In this document: in pieces, positions 18,059-25,845 of the stretch
Layout: every line of letters begins with the position of its first letter
Numbering within the stretch: position 1 is the first letter of the stretch
DNA from: Bacteroidetes bacterium GWC2_46_850
GTDB lineage: Bacteria; Bacteroidota; Bacteroidia; Bacteroidales; Dysgonomonadaceae
NCBI GenBank assembly: GCA_001768325.1
Contig: MENQ01000024.1
Span: forward strand, 248,001 to 312,000
Direction: 5' to 3'
DNA: 64,000 nt
Notes under the pieces: model-generated
Databases searched by the model: none
The model's input: the letters and a program-made list of their open reading frames with translations, nothing else
Told to the model about the DNA's origin: nothing
Made by a program: the position numbers and the translations under genes

Positions 18059-18640
18059 ATGATTTCTCCAACAAGCAATAACCGGGAAAATGTCACAGAG
18101 GAAAAGTTAACCCTCCTTTTTCAGCAATATCAGGCAGGCAGCGTTGAAGCTTTCAATGGCCTGTATGATCACTATGTGCACATGCTTTTTAATTTTGGCT
18201 GTAAGCTGACTGATGACAGAGAACTGCTGAAGGATTGCATCCACGATGTTTTTATCAAGATGTACCATAACCGTTCAAATTTAGAGAATGTGCTGAATTT
18301 CAGGTCTTATCTTTTTGTATCTCTAAAAAACAGGCTATGTGATGAATTGAGAAAAACAAATTATATCTCGGGTCAGCCTGTGGAAGATTATCATCCTGTT
18401 TCAGGGAATGATGTGGAAAACGAGTACATTGAAGCCGAAAAATCGACATTCTGTCACCAGAAAATAACATCATTGATGAACATGTTGTCAACCAGGCAGC
18501 GTGAAGCCATCACACTTTATTATCTGGAGGAAAAGAAGTATGAAGATATCTGTGTGTTGATGGGCATCAACTACCAATCTTTACGAAATTTGATACACAG
18601 GGGATTAACGAAGTTGAGGGATGTTGCAGTTTCGGTTTGA
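18059..18640 (+). CDS. ECF-type RNA polymerase sigma factor
   Basis: 193 residues. Region 2 is at residues 25-95 (FNGLYDHYVHMLFNFGCKL, then LLKDCIHDVFIKMY, and the DNA-melting/-10 reading segment FRSYLFVSLKNRLCDELRK); region 4 is at 140-190 (STRQREAITLYYLEEKKYEDICVLMGINYQSLRNLIHRGLTKLRD), a helix-turn-helix. This is the Bacteroidetes family that usually partners with a membrane FecR-like anti-sigma and drives SusC/SusD transporters. Here the partner is the very short protein whose TTG start overlaps the stop codon (TTGA), so the two are translationally coupled. Transcribed in the same direction as the preceding beta-helix gene, after a 119-base gap. Confidence 0.93.
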   Translation: MISPTSNNRENVTEEKLTLLFQQYQAGSVEAFNGLYDHYVHMLFNFGCKLTDDRELLKDCIHDVFIKMYHNRSNLENVLNFRSYLFVSLKNRLCDELRKTNYISGQPVEDYHPVSGNDVENEYIEAEKSTFCHQKITSLMNMLSTRQREAITLYYLEEKKYEDICVLMGINYQSLRNLIHRGLTKLRDVAVSV

Positions 18641-18936
18641 AAATTGAGTACAAAGAGTATGTCATTGCGTCTTATCCATATAAAAACAACAAAGTGGAAA
18701 AAGACGCACTTGAGATCAAAAAGTTGTTACTCAGCAGCAGTTTCCTGGATGCTGTACTGAACAATTCTTTCTCTGTTTCAGAATGGGAAACATATGCCGA
18801 AGTCAACTTTCCCGATAAGATGGAAACAGCCCGGGAGGCTCGTGACATTATTCTGTACCTGAATAAGGACAAAAAAGAGTTGTCCGGCGACGAAAGTCAG
18901 GCATTGAAGTTGCAAATCCTGCGTTCACTCACCTAA
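18637..18936 (+). CDS. Short FecR-like anti-sigma domain protein, possibly truncated
   Basis: 99 residues from a TTG start that overlaps the sigma factor TGA; no in-frame ATG lies near. The pattern SSFLDAVLNNSFSVSEWETYAEVNFPDK...AREARDIILYL resembles the N-terminal cytoplasmic anti-sigma helices of Bacteroidetes FecR proteins (a loop with a Trp, a Pro-Asp/Glu, then an Ala-rich helix). FecR proteins normally continue for about 330 residues through a membrane helix and a periplasmic domain; here translation stops at KLQILRSLT, just where the membrane helix would begin, and no continuation is seen in other frames downstream. It may be a soluble mini anti-sigma or the remnant of a deleted gene. 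Function inferred from position and pattern only. Confidence 0.6.
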   Translation: MKIEYKEYVIASYPYKNNKVEKDALEIKKLLLSSSFLDAVLNNSFSVSEWETYAEVNFPDKMETAREARDIILYLNKDKKELSGDESQALKLQILRSLT

Positions 18937-19032
18937 AAATAAACCCTTCTTCTTCGTTTCACTGCGAAAAATATTTCTCCTTACTAGCCCTGCACAGAAA
19001 GAACTTAATTATGCTTAAATTGCACATTTTAT

Positions 19033-19072
19033 CTGTTTTCGTGCACAAAACAGAATAATTTTTGTAATTTTG
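19033..19072 (+). promoter_or_regulatory. Dyad and -7 promoter element of the decarboxylase operon
   Basis: Perfect inverted repeat CTGTTTT (19033-19039) / AAAACAG (19047-19053) around a GTGCAC centre, followed by TAATTTTG (19065-19072), an exact TAnnTTTG -7 element about 98 bases before the first gene. The dyad covers the place where RNA polymerase would contact -33, so it is a candidate operator. The rest of the 233-base gap (18937-19169) holds nothing else recognised. Confidence 0.5.
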
Positions 19073-19169
19073 ACCTTAAATAATTGCATTCTTGAGTTAA
19101 TTCCGTCCATTTTAATTCAGTCGGGTTATCGGGTTATCCTTGTGCGATAGTAAATTATAACGAATACAT

Positions 19170-19421
19170 ATGGAAAATTTAAATGAGGCATTGGGTCTTT
19201 TGGCCATTGGTATGATCATGGTGATTATTGTACTTTGGCTGGTGGTGGGACTTGGTAATCTGGTCATCAATCTCACCAACCGCTTTATATCCGATGAAAA
19301 AAAACCGGGAACTTCAAACCGGGACAAAGGAATTCATCACCAAAAGCTGGCTGCTATCGTGGCTGCTGTGGACGTGATTACCCACGGACGCGGGAAGGTA
19401 GATTCAGTTCAGAAGAAATAA
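19170..19421 (+). CDS. oadG: Na+-transporting decarboxylase, gamma-chain (OadG-like) subunit
   Basis: 83 residues. One membrane helix near the N-terminus (about residues 8-32, LGLLAIGMIMVIIVLWLVVGLGNLVINLTN) followed by a short cytoplasmic tail (ISDEKKPGTSNRDKGIHHQKLAAIVAAVDVITHGRG), the standard layout of oxaloacetate decarboxylase gamma or methylmalonyl-CoA decarboxylase delta chains, which hold the alpha and beta subunits together. The HHQKLAAIVAAV segment is the recognisable part of the family. It is the first gene of a gamma-alpha-beta operon; the alpha gene starts 18 bases downstream. Confidence 0.85.
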   Translation: MENLNEALGLLAIGMIMVIIVLWLVVGLGNLVINLTNRFISDEKKPGTSNRDKGIHHQKLAAIVAAVDVITHGRGKVDSVQKK

Positions 19422-19439
19422 ATCAAAAAAAATAGATAC

Positions 19440-21374
19440 ATGGGAAGAGAGATTAAATTCAGTCTTTTATACAGAGACATGTGGCAGTCATCGGGGAAAT
19501 ACGTACCTACGGTGGAACAGCTTACAGAAGTAGCCCCCGCGATCATAGAGATGGGATGCTTTGCACGCGTAGAGACCAACGGCGGCGGGTTTGAACAGAT
19601 CAACCTGTTGTTTGGCGAAAACCCCAACAGGGCCGTCCGGGAATGGACAAAACCTTTTAATGAGGCGGGTATTCAGACACACATGCTGGAGCGTGGGCTG
19701 AACGGCATCAGGATGACACCGGTACCCCCCGATGTGCGGAGGCTGATGTTCGAGGTGAAGAAGAAACAGGGCACCGACATTGCCCGTTCGTTCGATGGAC
19801 TGAATGATACCCGCAATCTGGCGGACTCCATCCGCTACGCCCGTGATGCCGGGATGATTTCCCAGGCAGCGCTTAGCCTCACCGTATCACCCATTCACAC
19901 GGTGGAGTACTACACTACACTGGCTGACACGCTCATTGAGATGGGTGCCGACGAGATCTGTGTGAAAGATATGGCGGGCGTGGGCCGCCCGGCAAGCATC
20001 GGCAAGATTATCAAAAATATCAAAGTGCGTCATCCGCAGATTCCCGTGCAATATCACGGCCATGCCGGCCCCGGTTTTCAGATGGCTTCCATCCTGGAGG
20101 CAGCCTACGCCGGAGCGGACTTTATTGATGTGGGCATGGAGCCTCTCTCATGGGGTACAGGTCATGCCGACGTGCTGGCGGTACAGGCGATGCTGAAGGA
20201 TGCAGGCTTCAATGTGCCCGACATCAACATGAAAGCCTATATGAAGGTGCGTTCCCTCACGCAAAAATATATGGACGACTTCCTGGGTTACTACATAGAT
20301 CCCAAAAACAGGGTGATGAACTCGCTGCTGATCGGGCCGGGATTGCCAGGTGGCATGATGGGCAGCCTGATGGCCGACCTGGAGAGCAACCTGTCGTCTC
20401 TCAACAAATGGAAGGTGAAAAACGGACAGCCGGAACTTATACAGGACGACCTGCTGATCAAGCTTTTCGAGGAGGTTACCTACGTATGGCCCAAGGTGGG
20501 ATATCCCCCGCTGGTGACGCCCTACAGTCAGTATGTGAAGAATCTGGCGCTGATGAACGTTTTGCAGCTTGAAAAAGGCAAGGAACGCTGGTCTATGATT
20601 GCCGACAACATCTGGGACATGATCCTGGGCAAGTCGGGCAAGCTACCCGGTGAACCTTCACCGAAGCTCGTGGAGCTGGCAAAACAACAGGGACGTGAAT
20701 TCTACACGGGTAACCCGCGGGATCTTTATCCCAATCAGCTGGATAGCTTCCGCGAGGAGATGAAAAAGAAAAATTGGGAAGTGGGGCAGGATGAGGAGGA
20801 ACTCTTTGAGCTGGCCATGCATCCCGAACAATACCGTGCATACAAGTCGGGTGATGCCAAGCGTTCTTTCGAAGCCGACCTGGCCAAACGAAAAGCCGAA
20901 AAGGCTGATCAGGAAGCTCTGTCAGCTGCCGAAAACACCAACGGCAATGGCAATGGTAATGGCAATGGTTGTCAGCCCAAGAGGCTGGTCGTAACGATCG
21001 ACAACCAGGAGTATGTGGTCTACATTGCTTACCCCAATGAAACAGACAATGGCACATCGCAGGTTACCCCTGTCGCAGCACCAGCACCGGCTGCTCCAAT
21101 TTCGCAAAGTCCCGTTGCATCTGCTTCGGCCTCCGCAGGTTCTCTCAAAGAGGTGATTTCTCCGCTTGAGGGTAAGTTTTTTCTCACCAAAGACTCTTCC
21201 GAGACTCCGTTGAAAGTGGGCGACAAAGTGAAAAAAGATGACATCATCGGATACATCGAATCGATGAAGACCTACAATGCCGTTTCTGCCGAAGAGGGTG
21301 GCACGGTGACCGAGATCTGTTTTGCCAACGGTGATTCAGTAGGTGAAGATGACATACTTATTAAAATGCAATAA
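19440..21374 (+). CDS. oadA: Biotin-dependent decarboxylase alpha subunit, variant carboxyltransferase plus biotinyl domain
   Basis: 644 residues. An HMGL-like carboxyltransferase barrel (1-300), a conserved carboxylase domain (to about 480), a linker with an Asn-Gly repeat (about 500-510) and an Ala/Pro-rich linker, and a biotinyl domain with ESMKT (biotinyl Lys610; the usual motif is EAMKM). The metal site is preserved relative to oxaloacetate decarboxylase and pyruvate carboxylase: Asp13 (RDMWQS), Lys176 (VKDMAG), His206 and His208 (HGH). Substrate and proton-transfer residues are not: the usual HTHDTSG is HGHAGPG, so the catalytic Thr is Gly210; LEVWGGATFD is VETNGGGFEQ and the following Arg is absent; RDAHQS is RDMWQS. 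Usually annotated oxaloacetate decarboxylase alpha, but the substrate may be a different 2-oxo or acyl compound. Works with the flanking gamma and beta genes as a Na+ pump. Confidence 0.88.
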   Translation: MGREIKFSLLYRDMWQSSGKYVPTVEQLTEVAPAIIEMGCFARVETNGGGFEQINLLFGENPNRAVREWTKPFNEAGIQTHMLERGLNGIRMTPVPPDVRRLMFEVKKKQGTDIARSFDGLNDTRNLADSIRYARDAGMISQAALSLTVSPIHTVEYYTTLADTLIEMGADEICVKDMAGVGRPASIGKIIKNIKVRHPQIPVQYHGHAGPGFQMASILEAAYAGADFIDVGMEPLSWGTGHADVLAVQAMLKDAGFNVPDINMKAYMKVRSLTQKYMDDFLGYYIDPKNRVMNSLLIGPGLPGGMMGSLMADLESNLSSLNKWKVKNGQPELIQDDLLIKLFEEVTYVWPKVGYPPLVTPYSQYVKNLALMNVLQLEKGKERWSMIADNIWDMILGKSGKLPGEPSPKLVELAKQQGREFYTGNPRDLYPNQLDSFREEMKKKNWEVGQDEEELFELAMHPEQYRAYKSGDAKRSFEADLAKRKAEKADQEALSAAENTNGNGNGNGNGCQPKRLVVTIDNQEYVVYIAYPNETDNGTSQVTPVAAPAPAAPISQSPVASASASAGSLKEVISPLEGKFFLTKDSSETPLKVGDKVKKDDIIGYIESMKTYNAVSAEEGGTVTEICFANGDSVGEDDILIKMQ

Positions 21375-21376
21375 CG

Positions 21377-22585
21377 ATGGGTGAATTCTTTTCCAATATA
21401 GTGGAAGTAACCGGCTTCAGCTTTGTCAACTGGGGCACGGCTCTGATGTGGGTTATCTCTGGAATCCTGTTATATATGGGGATTTTTAAGCAGTATGAGC
21501 CTCTGTTGCTGGTGCCCATCGGCTTTGGCGTATTGCTGGCTAATCTTCCCGGAGCCGGAATGGCCGTGGTGGAAAGTAATATGGTGGTAAAACCGGACGG
21601 AAGCCTGATGAACCTGCCGGAGATTGCTGCCAATCATGGCATTATTAATTTCCTCTATTATTCCCTGATCAAGTCGGGCATTCTCCCGCCTGTCATCTTT
21701 ATGGGGGTGGGGGCGTTGACCGATTTCGGTCCGATGCTGCGGAATCTGAAGCTTGCCTTCTTTGGCGGTGCCGCACAGATTGGTATTTTTACGGTGGTCA
21801 TCCTGGCTGTACTGATGGGCTATTCGATGCCTGAAGCAGCCTCCATGGGGATCATTGGTGGTGCCGACGGCCCCACGGCCATCTACACCACCATCAAACT
21901 GGCGCCGCACATGCTGGGGCCCATTGCCATTGCGGCCTATTCCTACATGGCCATGGTGCCGGTGATCATACCTGCTGTGGCAAAGCTGCTGATGACAAAG
22001 GAGGAGTTTGGTATTCACATGAAGAAGATGGACAAACTTTATCCGCCGAAGAATGAGATCAAACATCTGCGGGCGGTAAAGATCATTTTTCCCATAGTCC
22101 TTACGCTGGTTGTTTCCGTGCTGGTACCCTCTGCTGCACCGCTCATCGGGATGCTGATGCTGGGCAATCTCTTGAAAGAGATTGGCCCCAATACAGCCCG
22201 TCTGGCAGATGCCGCTGCCGGTCCCATCATGAATACCGCCACTGTCTTTCTGGGCGTGTGCGTGGGAGCGACCATGCCTGCCGAGGTTTTTCTGCGGTGG
22301 GAGACTATCGGTATCCTCGTACTGGGTCTGTTTGCTTTTGCCATCTCTATTGCGGGAGGCATCCTGATTGTGAAGCTTTATAACAAGGGAGCGAAGAAGA
22401 AGATCAACCCGCTGGTCGGTGCCACCGGCCTGAGTGCGGTGCCCATGGCATCGCGTGTAGCCAATGATATGGCGCTGAAGTATGACAAGTCGAATCACAT
22501 CCTTCAGTACTGCATGTCGAGCAACGTCTCCGGCGTGATTGGTTCTGCCGTGGCTGCGGGTGTGTTGATCGCGTTTTTAGGTTAA
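21377..22585 (+). CDS. oadB: Na+-transporting decarboxylase, beta subunit
   Basis: 402 residues, integral membrane protein with about 9-11 hydrophobic segments. It takes the carboxyl group from carboxybiotin, releases CO2 and exports Na+. The family signature GGADGPTAIYTT, containing the Asp of the Na+ path, is present at about residues 158-169, as is SSNVSGVIGSAVAAGVLIAF at the C-terminus, an ending typical of the family. The start ATG lies two bases after the alpha-subunit stop. Residues that face the carboxybiotin appear conserved while the alpha subunit is not, which fits a shared pump with a changed substrate. A strong terminator follows. Confidence 0.95.
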   Translation: MGEFFSNIVEVTGFSFVNWGTALMWVISGILLYMGIFKQYEPLLLVPIGFGVLLANLPGAGMAVVESNMVVKPDGSLMNLPEIAANHGIINFLYYSLIKSGILPPVIFMGVGALTDFGPMLRNLKLAFFGGAAQIGIFTVVILAVLMGYSMPEAASMGIIGGADGPTAIYTTIKLAPHMLGPIAIAAYSYMAMVPVIIPAVAKLLMTKEEFGIHMKKMDKLYPPKNEIKHLRAVKIIFPIVLTLVVSVLVPSAAPLIGMLMLGNLLKEIGPNTARLADAAAGPIMNTATVFLGVCVGATMPAEVFLRWETIGILVLGLFAFAISIAGGILIVKLYNKGAKKKINPLVGATGLSAVPMASRVANDMALKYDKSNHILQYCMSSNVSGVIGSAVAAGVLIAFLG

Positions 22586-22603
22586 GATATTTGTACTGTA
22601 ATT

Positions 22604-22640
22604 GCGCGCTGTATACGTTGTATGCAGCGCGCTTTCTGTT
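22604..22640 (+). terminator. Terminator of the decarboxylase operon
   Basis: Perfect stem GCGCGCTG (22604-22611) / CAGCGCGC (22625-22632) followed by TTTCTGTT, 18 bases after the oadB stop. Confidence 0.8.
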
Positions 22641-22656
22641 GTTATTGTGTCATTCG

Positions 22657-22693
22657 CAACCAAGCATCGACTGCCGATGTCTCTGCTTGGTTG
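22657..22693 (-). terminator. Hairpin between convergent genes, probable aminotransferase terminator
   Basis: Perfect 10-bp stem CAACCAAGCA (22657-22666) / TGCTTGGTTG (22684-22693), with CATCG/CGATG pairing inside, just past the aminotransferase stop. On the minus strand no clear T-run follows, so termination is inferred from position. Confidence 0.5.
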
Positions 22694-22704
22694 TGCGCAT
22701 TCTG

Positions 22705-23907
22705 TCAAGCTTTTTCGAAAATGTCGCGGATTGCCTGTGCAATGATGGGTACGCCGCGGTGGATTGTTTCCACGTTGGTGTTGCAGAATGACACACGCAT
22801 GTGATCGTTGTGTATTCCATCGGGATCAAATGTCTTCCCGGTGACGAAGACCACTCCCTTTTCAATTGCTTTTTTCAGCACCGCTGTTGCATCACATTCT
22901 TCAGGCAGCTGTAACCAGGTATAGAAGCCTCCGCGTGGCTTTTCGAAAGTCACATATTCCGGCAGGCAGGCTTCCAGTGTTTCAATCATGGCCAACCCCC
23001 GTTTCTTGTACTCCTTCCTCACCTGTGCCACATAGGAGTGAATATGACCCTCTCGGATAAACTTGTCTGCAATCACCTGTGAGAGACTGGGTGAACAGGC
23101 ATCGAGCGACTGTTTGATCAGCTCACACTTCCGGTATATCGATTCGGGTACCAGCATCCACCCGAGCCGCAGACCAGGCCCCAATATCTTCGAGAAGGAG
23201 CCGGTAAAACAAACATCAATTCCTTCGGGATCCATTGCCTTGATCAGTTTCATCTTTGGCAGATCTTCTTCGTAAAAGTATAGGTCGCTGTATACATCGT
23301 CCTCAATGATGGGAATCTCCTGATCTTTTAATAGCTCCACCATCTGCTGTTTCACTTCCGGTGTGTAGATGATTCCTGCCGGGTTGTGAAAGTTGGGCGC
23401 ATAATAGAGAAACTTTGGCTTGGGTAGTGAACTTTCTAATCTCTTTCGCAACTGGTCGATATCCATCCCGTCGCCGTTCAGCGGTACGGTAATCAATTCG
23501 GCCTCACAGGCACGAAATGCCGACAGTGCCCCAATAAAGCTGGGTGTTTCCACCAGCACAGGATCTCCCGGGTCGAGGAACGCTTTGGCCAGGATATGAA
23601 TAGCCTGGAGTGATCCGGTGGTGATAATCAGCCGGTTATTTTTTACGGGGAGTCCCTTTGTTTCCAGATAGTCCGACAATGACTCCAGCAGGGTGGGGAG
23701 TCCGGTCGTCGGTCCATACTGCATGGCTATCTGTTTCTCTCTTTCTGTAAGGGAGTTGTAGATTTTATCCAGGGTGTCGAGCGGAAAAAGCTCGTTGCCG
23801 GGCATGCCGCCAGCAAAGGAGATCATATTGGGAGCCGTGGCGAGGCTCATCAGGTCACGTATTTCCGATGAACGGAGATTGGCGATATTTTTAGAAAATC
23901 GGGGCAT
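22705..23907 (-). CDS. PLP-dependent aminotransferase, class I/II (2-aminoadipate/aromatic type)
   Basis: 400 residues, fold type I aminotransferase. The opening FSKNIANLRSSEIRDLMSLA and ISFAGGMPGNELFP is typical of the LysN/KAT-II/archaeal aromatic aminotransferase group. Cofactor landmarks: ITTGSLQAIHILAKAF, YAPNFHNPAGI with the PLP-phosphate Asn, DDVYSDLYF with the Asp-Tyr pair, and GSFSKILGPGLRLGW with the Schiff-base lysine. It transfers the amino group from an amino acid, likely aromatic or branched-chain, to 2-oxoglutarate. It is the last gene of a minus-strand group with iorA, iorB, paaK and an ACT protein, so it would supply the aryl-pyruvate substrate. A repeat element separates it from the ACT gene. 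Exact substrate not readable from sequence. Confidence 0.9.
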   Translation of the reverse strand: MPRFSKNIANLRSSEIRDLMSLATAPNMISFAGGMPGNELFPLDTLDKIYNSLTEREKQIAMQYGPTTGLPTLLESLSDYLETKGLPVKNNRLIITTGSLQAIHILAKAFLDPGDPVLVETPSFIGALSAFRACEAELITVPLNGDGMDIDQLRKRLESSLPKPKFLYYAPNFHNPAGIIYTPEVKQQMVELLKDQEIPIIEDDVYSDLYFYEEDLPKMKLIKAMDPEGIDVCFTGSFSKILGPGLRLGWMLVPESIYRKCELIKQSLDACSPSLSQVIADKFIREGHIHSYVAQVRKEYKKRGLAMIETLEACLPEYVTFEKPRGGFYTWLQLPEECDATAVLKKAIEKGVVFVTGKTFDPDGIHNDHMRVSFCNTNVETIHRGVPIIAQAIRDIFEKA

Positions 23908-23914
23908 AGTTGTT

Positions 23915-23990
23915 TTTAGCGTTCAGCTGTCAGCTATCAGCGATCAGCTTTTATAGGAGCAATTGTTTGGCTTACAGCGGTTTGCAAGTT
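23915..23990 (+). repeat. Dispersed heptamer-repeat element, copy 2
   Basis: Reads TTTAGCGT, then four heptamers of the form TCAGCNN (TCAGCTG, TCAGCTA, TCAGCGA, TCAGCTT), then TATAGGAGCAATTGTT and CAGCGGTTTG. It fills the gap between the aminotransferase start and the ACT gene stop, and shares its order of parts with copies at 5.0, 24.4 and 61.2 kb. Confidence 0.75.
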
Positions 23991-23993
23991 GGT

Positions 23994-24419
23994 TTATAGT
24001 TGGTAGATATCGGCTTGAGAGAGTAGTTGCTGGTTATTTTTCTCCAGCACCCCGCTCATTTGAACGATATCCTCAGCACGGATCACGGCCAGTGCCACAT
24101 CGTTGTTCGAGAAGGCGTACATATAATCCACATTGATCTTTTCTGCAGCCAGTATCTCCAGGATGCGGTAGAGTGATCCCGGCTTGTCGGGGATATTCAC
24201 GCAGACCACGTCGGTGAGTCCGATGGAGAACCCGGCTTCCTCAAGTACTTTTTTGGCCAGTTCGGGCCTGCCCACCACCATGCGTACAATGCCATAATCG
24301 GCCGTTTCCGCTACACTGAGTGCGGTGATGTTTACGTCGTTTTCAGCCAGGATGCGGGTCAGTTCGGTCAGTCTTCCAGACCGGTCTTCCAGAAAAACAG
24401 AAAGTTGTTTGATGTACAT
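23994..24419 (-). CDS. Tandem ACT-domain protein
   Basis: 141 residues made of two ACT domains: residues 1-65 (IKQLSVFLEDRSGRLTELTRILAENDVNITALSV) and 70-135 (VVCVNIPDKPGSLYRILEILAAEKINVDYMYAF). ACT domains bind amino acids and regulate enzymes; stand-alone tandem ACT proteins often lie next to phenylacetate-CoA ligase and indolepyruvate oxidoreductase genes, as here. I infer that it senses an aromatic or branched-chain amino acid and tunes the catabolic enzymes of the group, but no direct evidence is in the sequence. No catalytic domain is fused. Both flanks are repeat elements. Confidence 0.88.
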   Translation of the reverse strand: MYIKQLSVFLEDRSGRLTELTRILAENDVNITALSVAETADYGIVRMVVGRPELAKKVLEEAGFSIGLTDVVCVNIPDKPGSLYRILEILAAEKINVDYMYAFSNNDVALAVIRAEDIVQMSGVLEKNNQQLLSQADIYQL

Positions 24420-24420
24420 G

Positions 24421-24540
24421 TTATTTAGCGTTCAGCTCTTTCGGAGCAATGTTGTTTCCTGCAGCGGTTTATATCTTTTCTAGTGTTCAGTATCCAGCGA
24501 TCTTGTATCTTGTATCTTGTATCTTTAATCTTCGATCTTC
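24421..24540 (+). repeat. Dispersed heptamer-repeat element, copy 3, with TCTTGTA heptamer run
   Basis: Reads TTTAGCGTTCAGCTC-TTTC-GGAGCAATGTTGTTT, then GCAGCGGTTT, as in the other copies, with a GCTC/GAGC hairpin in the core. From 24487 comes a second run of seven-base units, TTCAGTA, then TCTTGTA three times, TCTTTAA and TCTTCGA (24502-24536). It lies between paaK and the ACT gene. Confidence 0.75.
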
Positions 24541-24545
24541 CTCAA

Positions 24546-25844
24546 TCAGCAATGCCGGTGGTCGATGACCCGCTTGGCTTTTCCCTCCGACCGTTCGATG
24601 CTGTTCGGTTCCACCAGGCGGACTTTCGCGCTGATGCCGAGCATGGACTTGATGTTGTTGTCGATGCGGTGTCGTATACCCTCCAGTTCGCGGATGCTGT
24701 CCGACCAGTTTCTCTCGTCTATCTCCACCAGCACCTCCAGTGTATCGAGATTATTCTCTCTTCTGATGATCAGCTGGTAGTGTGGCGTGGTTTCTGTCAT
24801 CTCCATCAGTACGGATTCTATTTGCGACGGGAAGACGTTCACCCCGCGGATGATCAGCATGTCGTCGGTGCGTCCCAGACATTTCTCCATACGTACCAGG
24901 GTACGTCCGCAGTCGCATTTCTCCCTGTGCAGCCGGGTAAGGTCGCGCGTGCGATAACGCAGCAGCGGCATGGCCACCTTGCTCACCGGAGTAAAGACCA
25001 ACTCACCAATTTCACCGTCGGGCAGCACTTCCAGTGTCTCGGGATGGATGATCTCGGGGATGAAGTGATCTTCAAACACGTGATTGCCGCACTGGCATTC
25101 ACACTCCATGGATACACCCGGGCCAATCACTTCGCTTAGTCCATAAATGTCGAAAGCTTTAATCCGCAGCAGTTGTTCAATTTCCTTGCGCATCTCGTTG
25201 GTCCAAGGTTCAGCGCCAAAGATACCAATGCGGAGTCTGATCTCCTCCGGAGCGATTCCTTCCTTGCGGATGCTTTCACCCAGGTGAGCAGCATAAGACG
25301 GTGTGCAGGCCAGGATGGTTGCCTGGAAGTCGGTCATAAACTGCAGCTGCTTTTTGGTATTCCCGGTAGATATGGGAATCACGGTAGCGCCCACTTTCTC
25401 TGCTCCGTAATGCAGTCCCAGTCCCCCGGTAAACGGACCATAGCCATAGGCGATCTGGATGGTGTCGCCGCTGTGTATGCCTGCCATGGTGAGGCTGCGC
25501 GCCACCACCTCGGCCCATGTTTCCAGATCCTGTTGCGTATAGCCCACCACGGTGGGTTTCCCTGTGGTGCCACTCGATGCGTGGATGCGCACCACATCGC
25601 TCTGTGGTACGGTGAACAAACCAAAAGGATAGTTGTCGCGTAGATCGTTTTTTGTGGTGAAAGGCAGGTCGCTCAGCTGATCCACGCTCCGGATATCGCC
25701 CGGCTCTATGCCTGCTTCCTTCAGTTTCTTCCGGTAGAAAGGTACGTTGTCGTAGATCCGTTGTATCATTGCGGTGAGCCGCCTGCTTTGTATCTCGTGC
25801 ATCTGTTGCCTGTCGGCACATTCCATTTCGTTGTTCCAGATCAT
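24546..25844 (-). CDS. paaK: Phenylacetate-CoA ligase (AMP-forming arylacetate-CoA ligase)
   Basis: 432 residues from the ATG chosen at 25844, which begins [14 protein letters not shown] as PaaK proteins do and lies one base past the iorB stop; an upstream in-frame ATG at 25883 would overlap iorB and is less likely. ANL-superfamily ligase: [15 protein letters not shown] is the AMP-binding loop, [11 protein letters not shown] the second core motif, and [19 protein letters not shown] the hinge. Joins phenylacetate or another aryl/acyl acid to CoA. Next to indolepyruvate oxidoreductase, which makes arylacetyl-CoA, it may run in reverse or re-activate free acids. Cytoplasmic. Confidence 0.93.
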   Translation of the reverse strand: MIWNNEMECADRQQMHEIQSRRLTAMIQRIYDNVPFYRKKLKEAGIEPGDIRSVDQLSDLPFTTKNDLRDNYPFGLFTVPQSDVVRIHASSGTTGKPTVVGYTQQDLETWAEVVARSLTMAGIHSGDTIQIAYGYGPFTGGLGLHYGAEKVGATVIPISTGNTKKQLQFMTDFQATILACTPSYAAHLGESIRKEGIAPEEIRLRIGIFGAEPWTNEMRKEIEQLLRIKAFDIYGLSEVIGPGVSMECECQCGNHVFEDHFIPEIIHPETLEVLPDGEIGELVFTPVSKVAMPLLRYRTRDLTRLHREKCDCGRTLVRMEKCLGRTDDMLIIRGVNVFPSQIESVLMEMTETTPHYQLIIRRENNLDTLEVLVEIDERNWSDSIRELEGIRHRIDNNIKSMLGISAKVRLVEPNSIERSEGKAKRVIDHRHC

Positions 25845-25845
25845 C

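Noticed and set aside
20937-20970. Asn-Gly codon repeat in oadA as a possible frameshift hot spot
   Set aside because: The units are in frame (six bases) and lie in a flexible linker, so length changes would not break the protein.
21470-22498. Minus-strand 342-codon frame
   Set aside because: Antisense to oadB with no recognisable motif; His-rich shadow of a membrane protein gene.
24502-24536. Possible CRISPR-like array
   Set aside because: The repeat unit is only seven bases with no spacers; it is a tandem repeat inside the dispersed element.
24483-25139. Plus-strand 218-codon frame
   Set aside because: Lies antisense to paaK, whose ANL ligase motifs are intact; composition fits a shadow frame.
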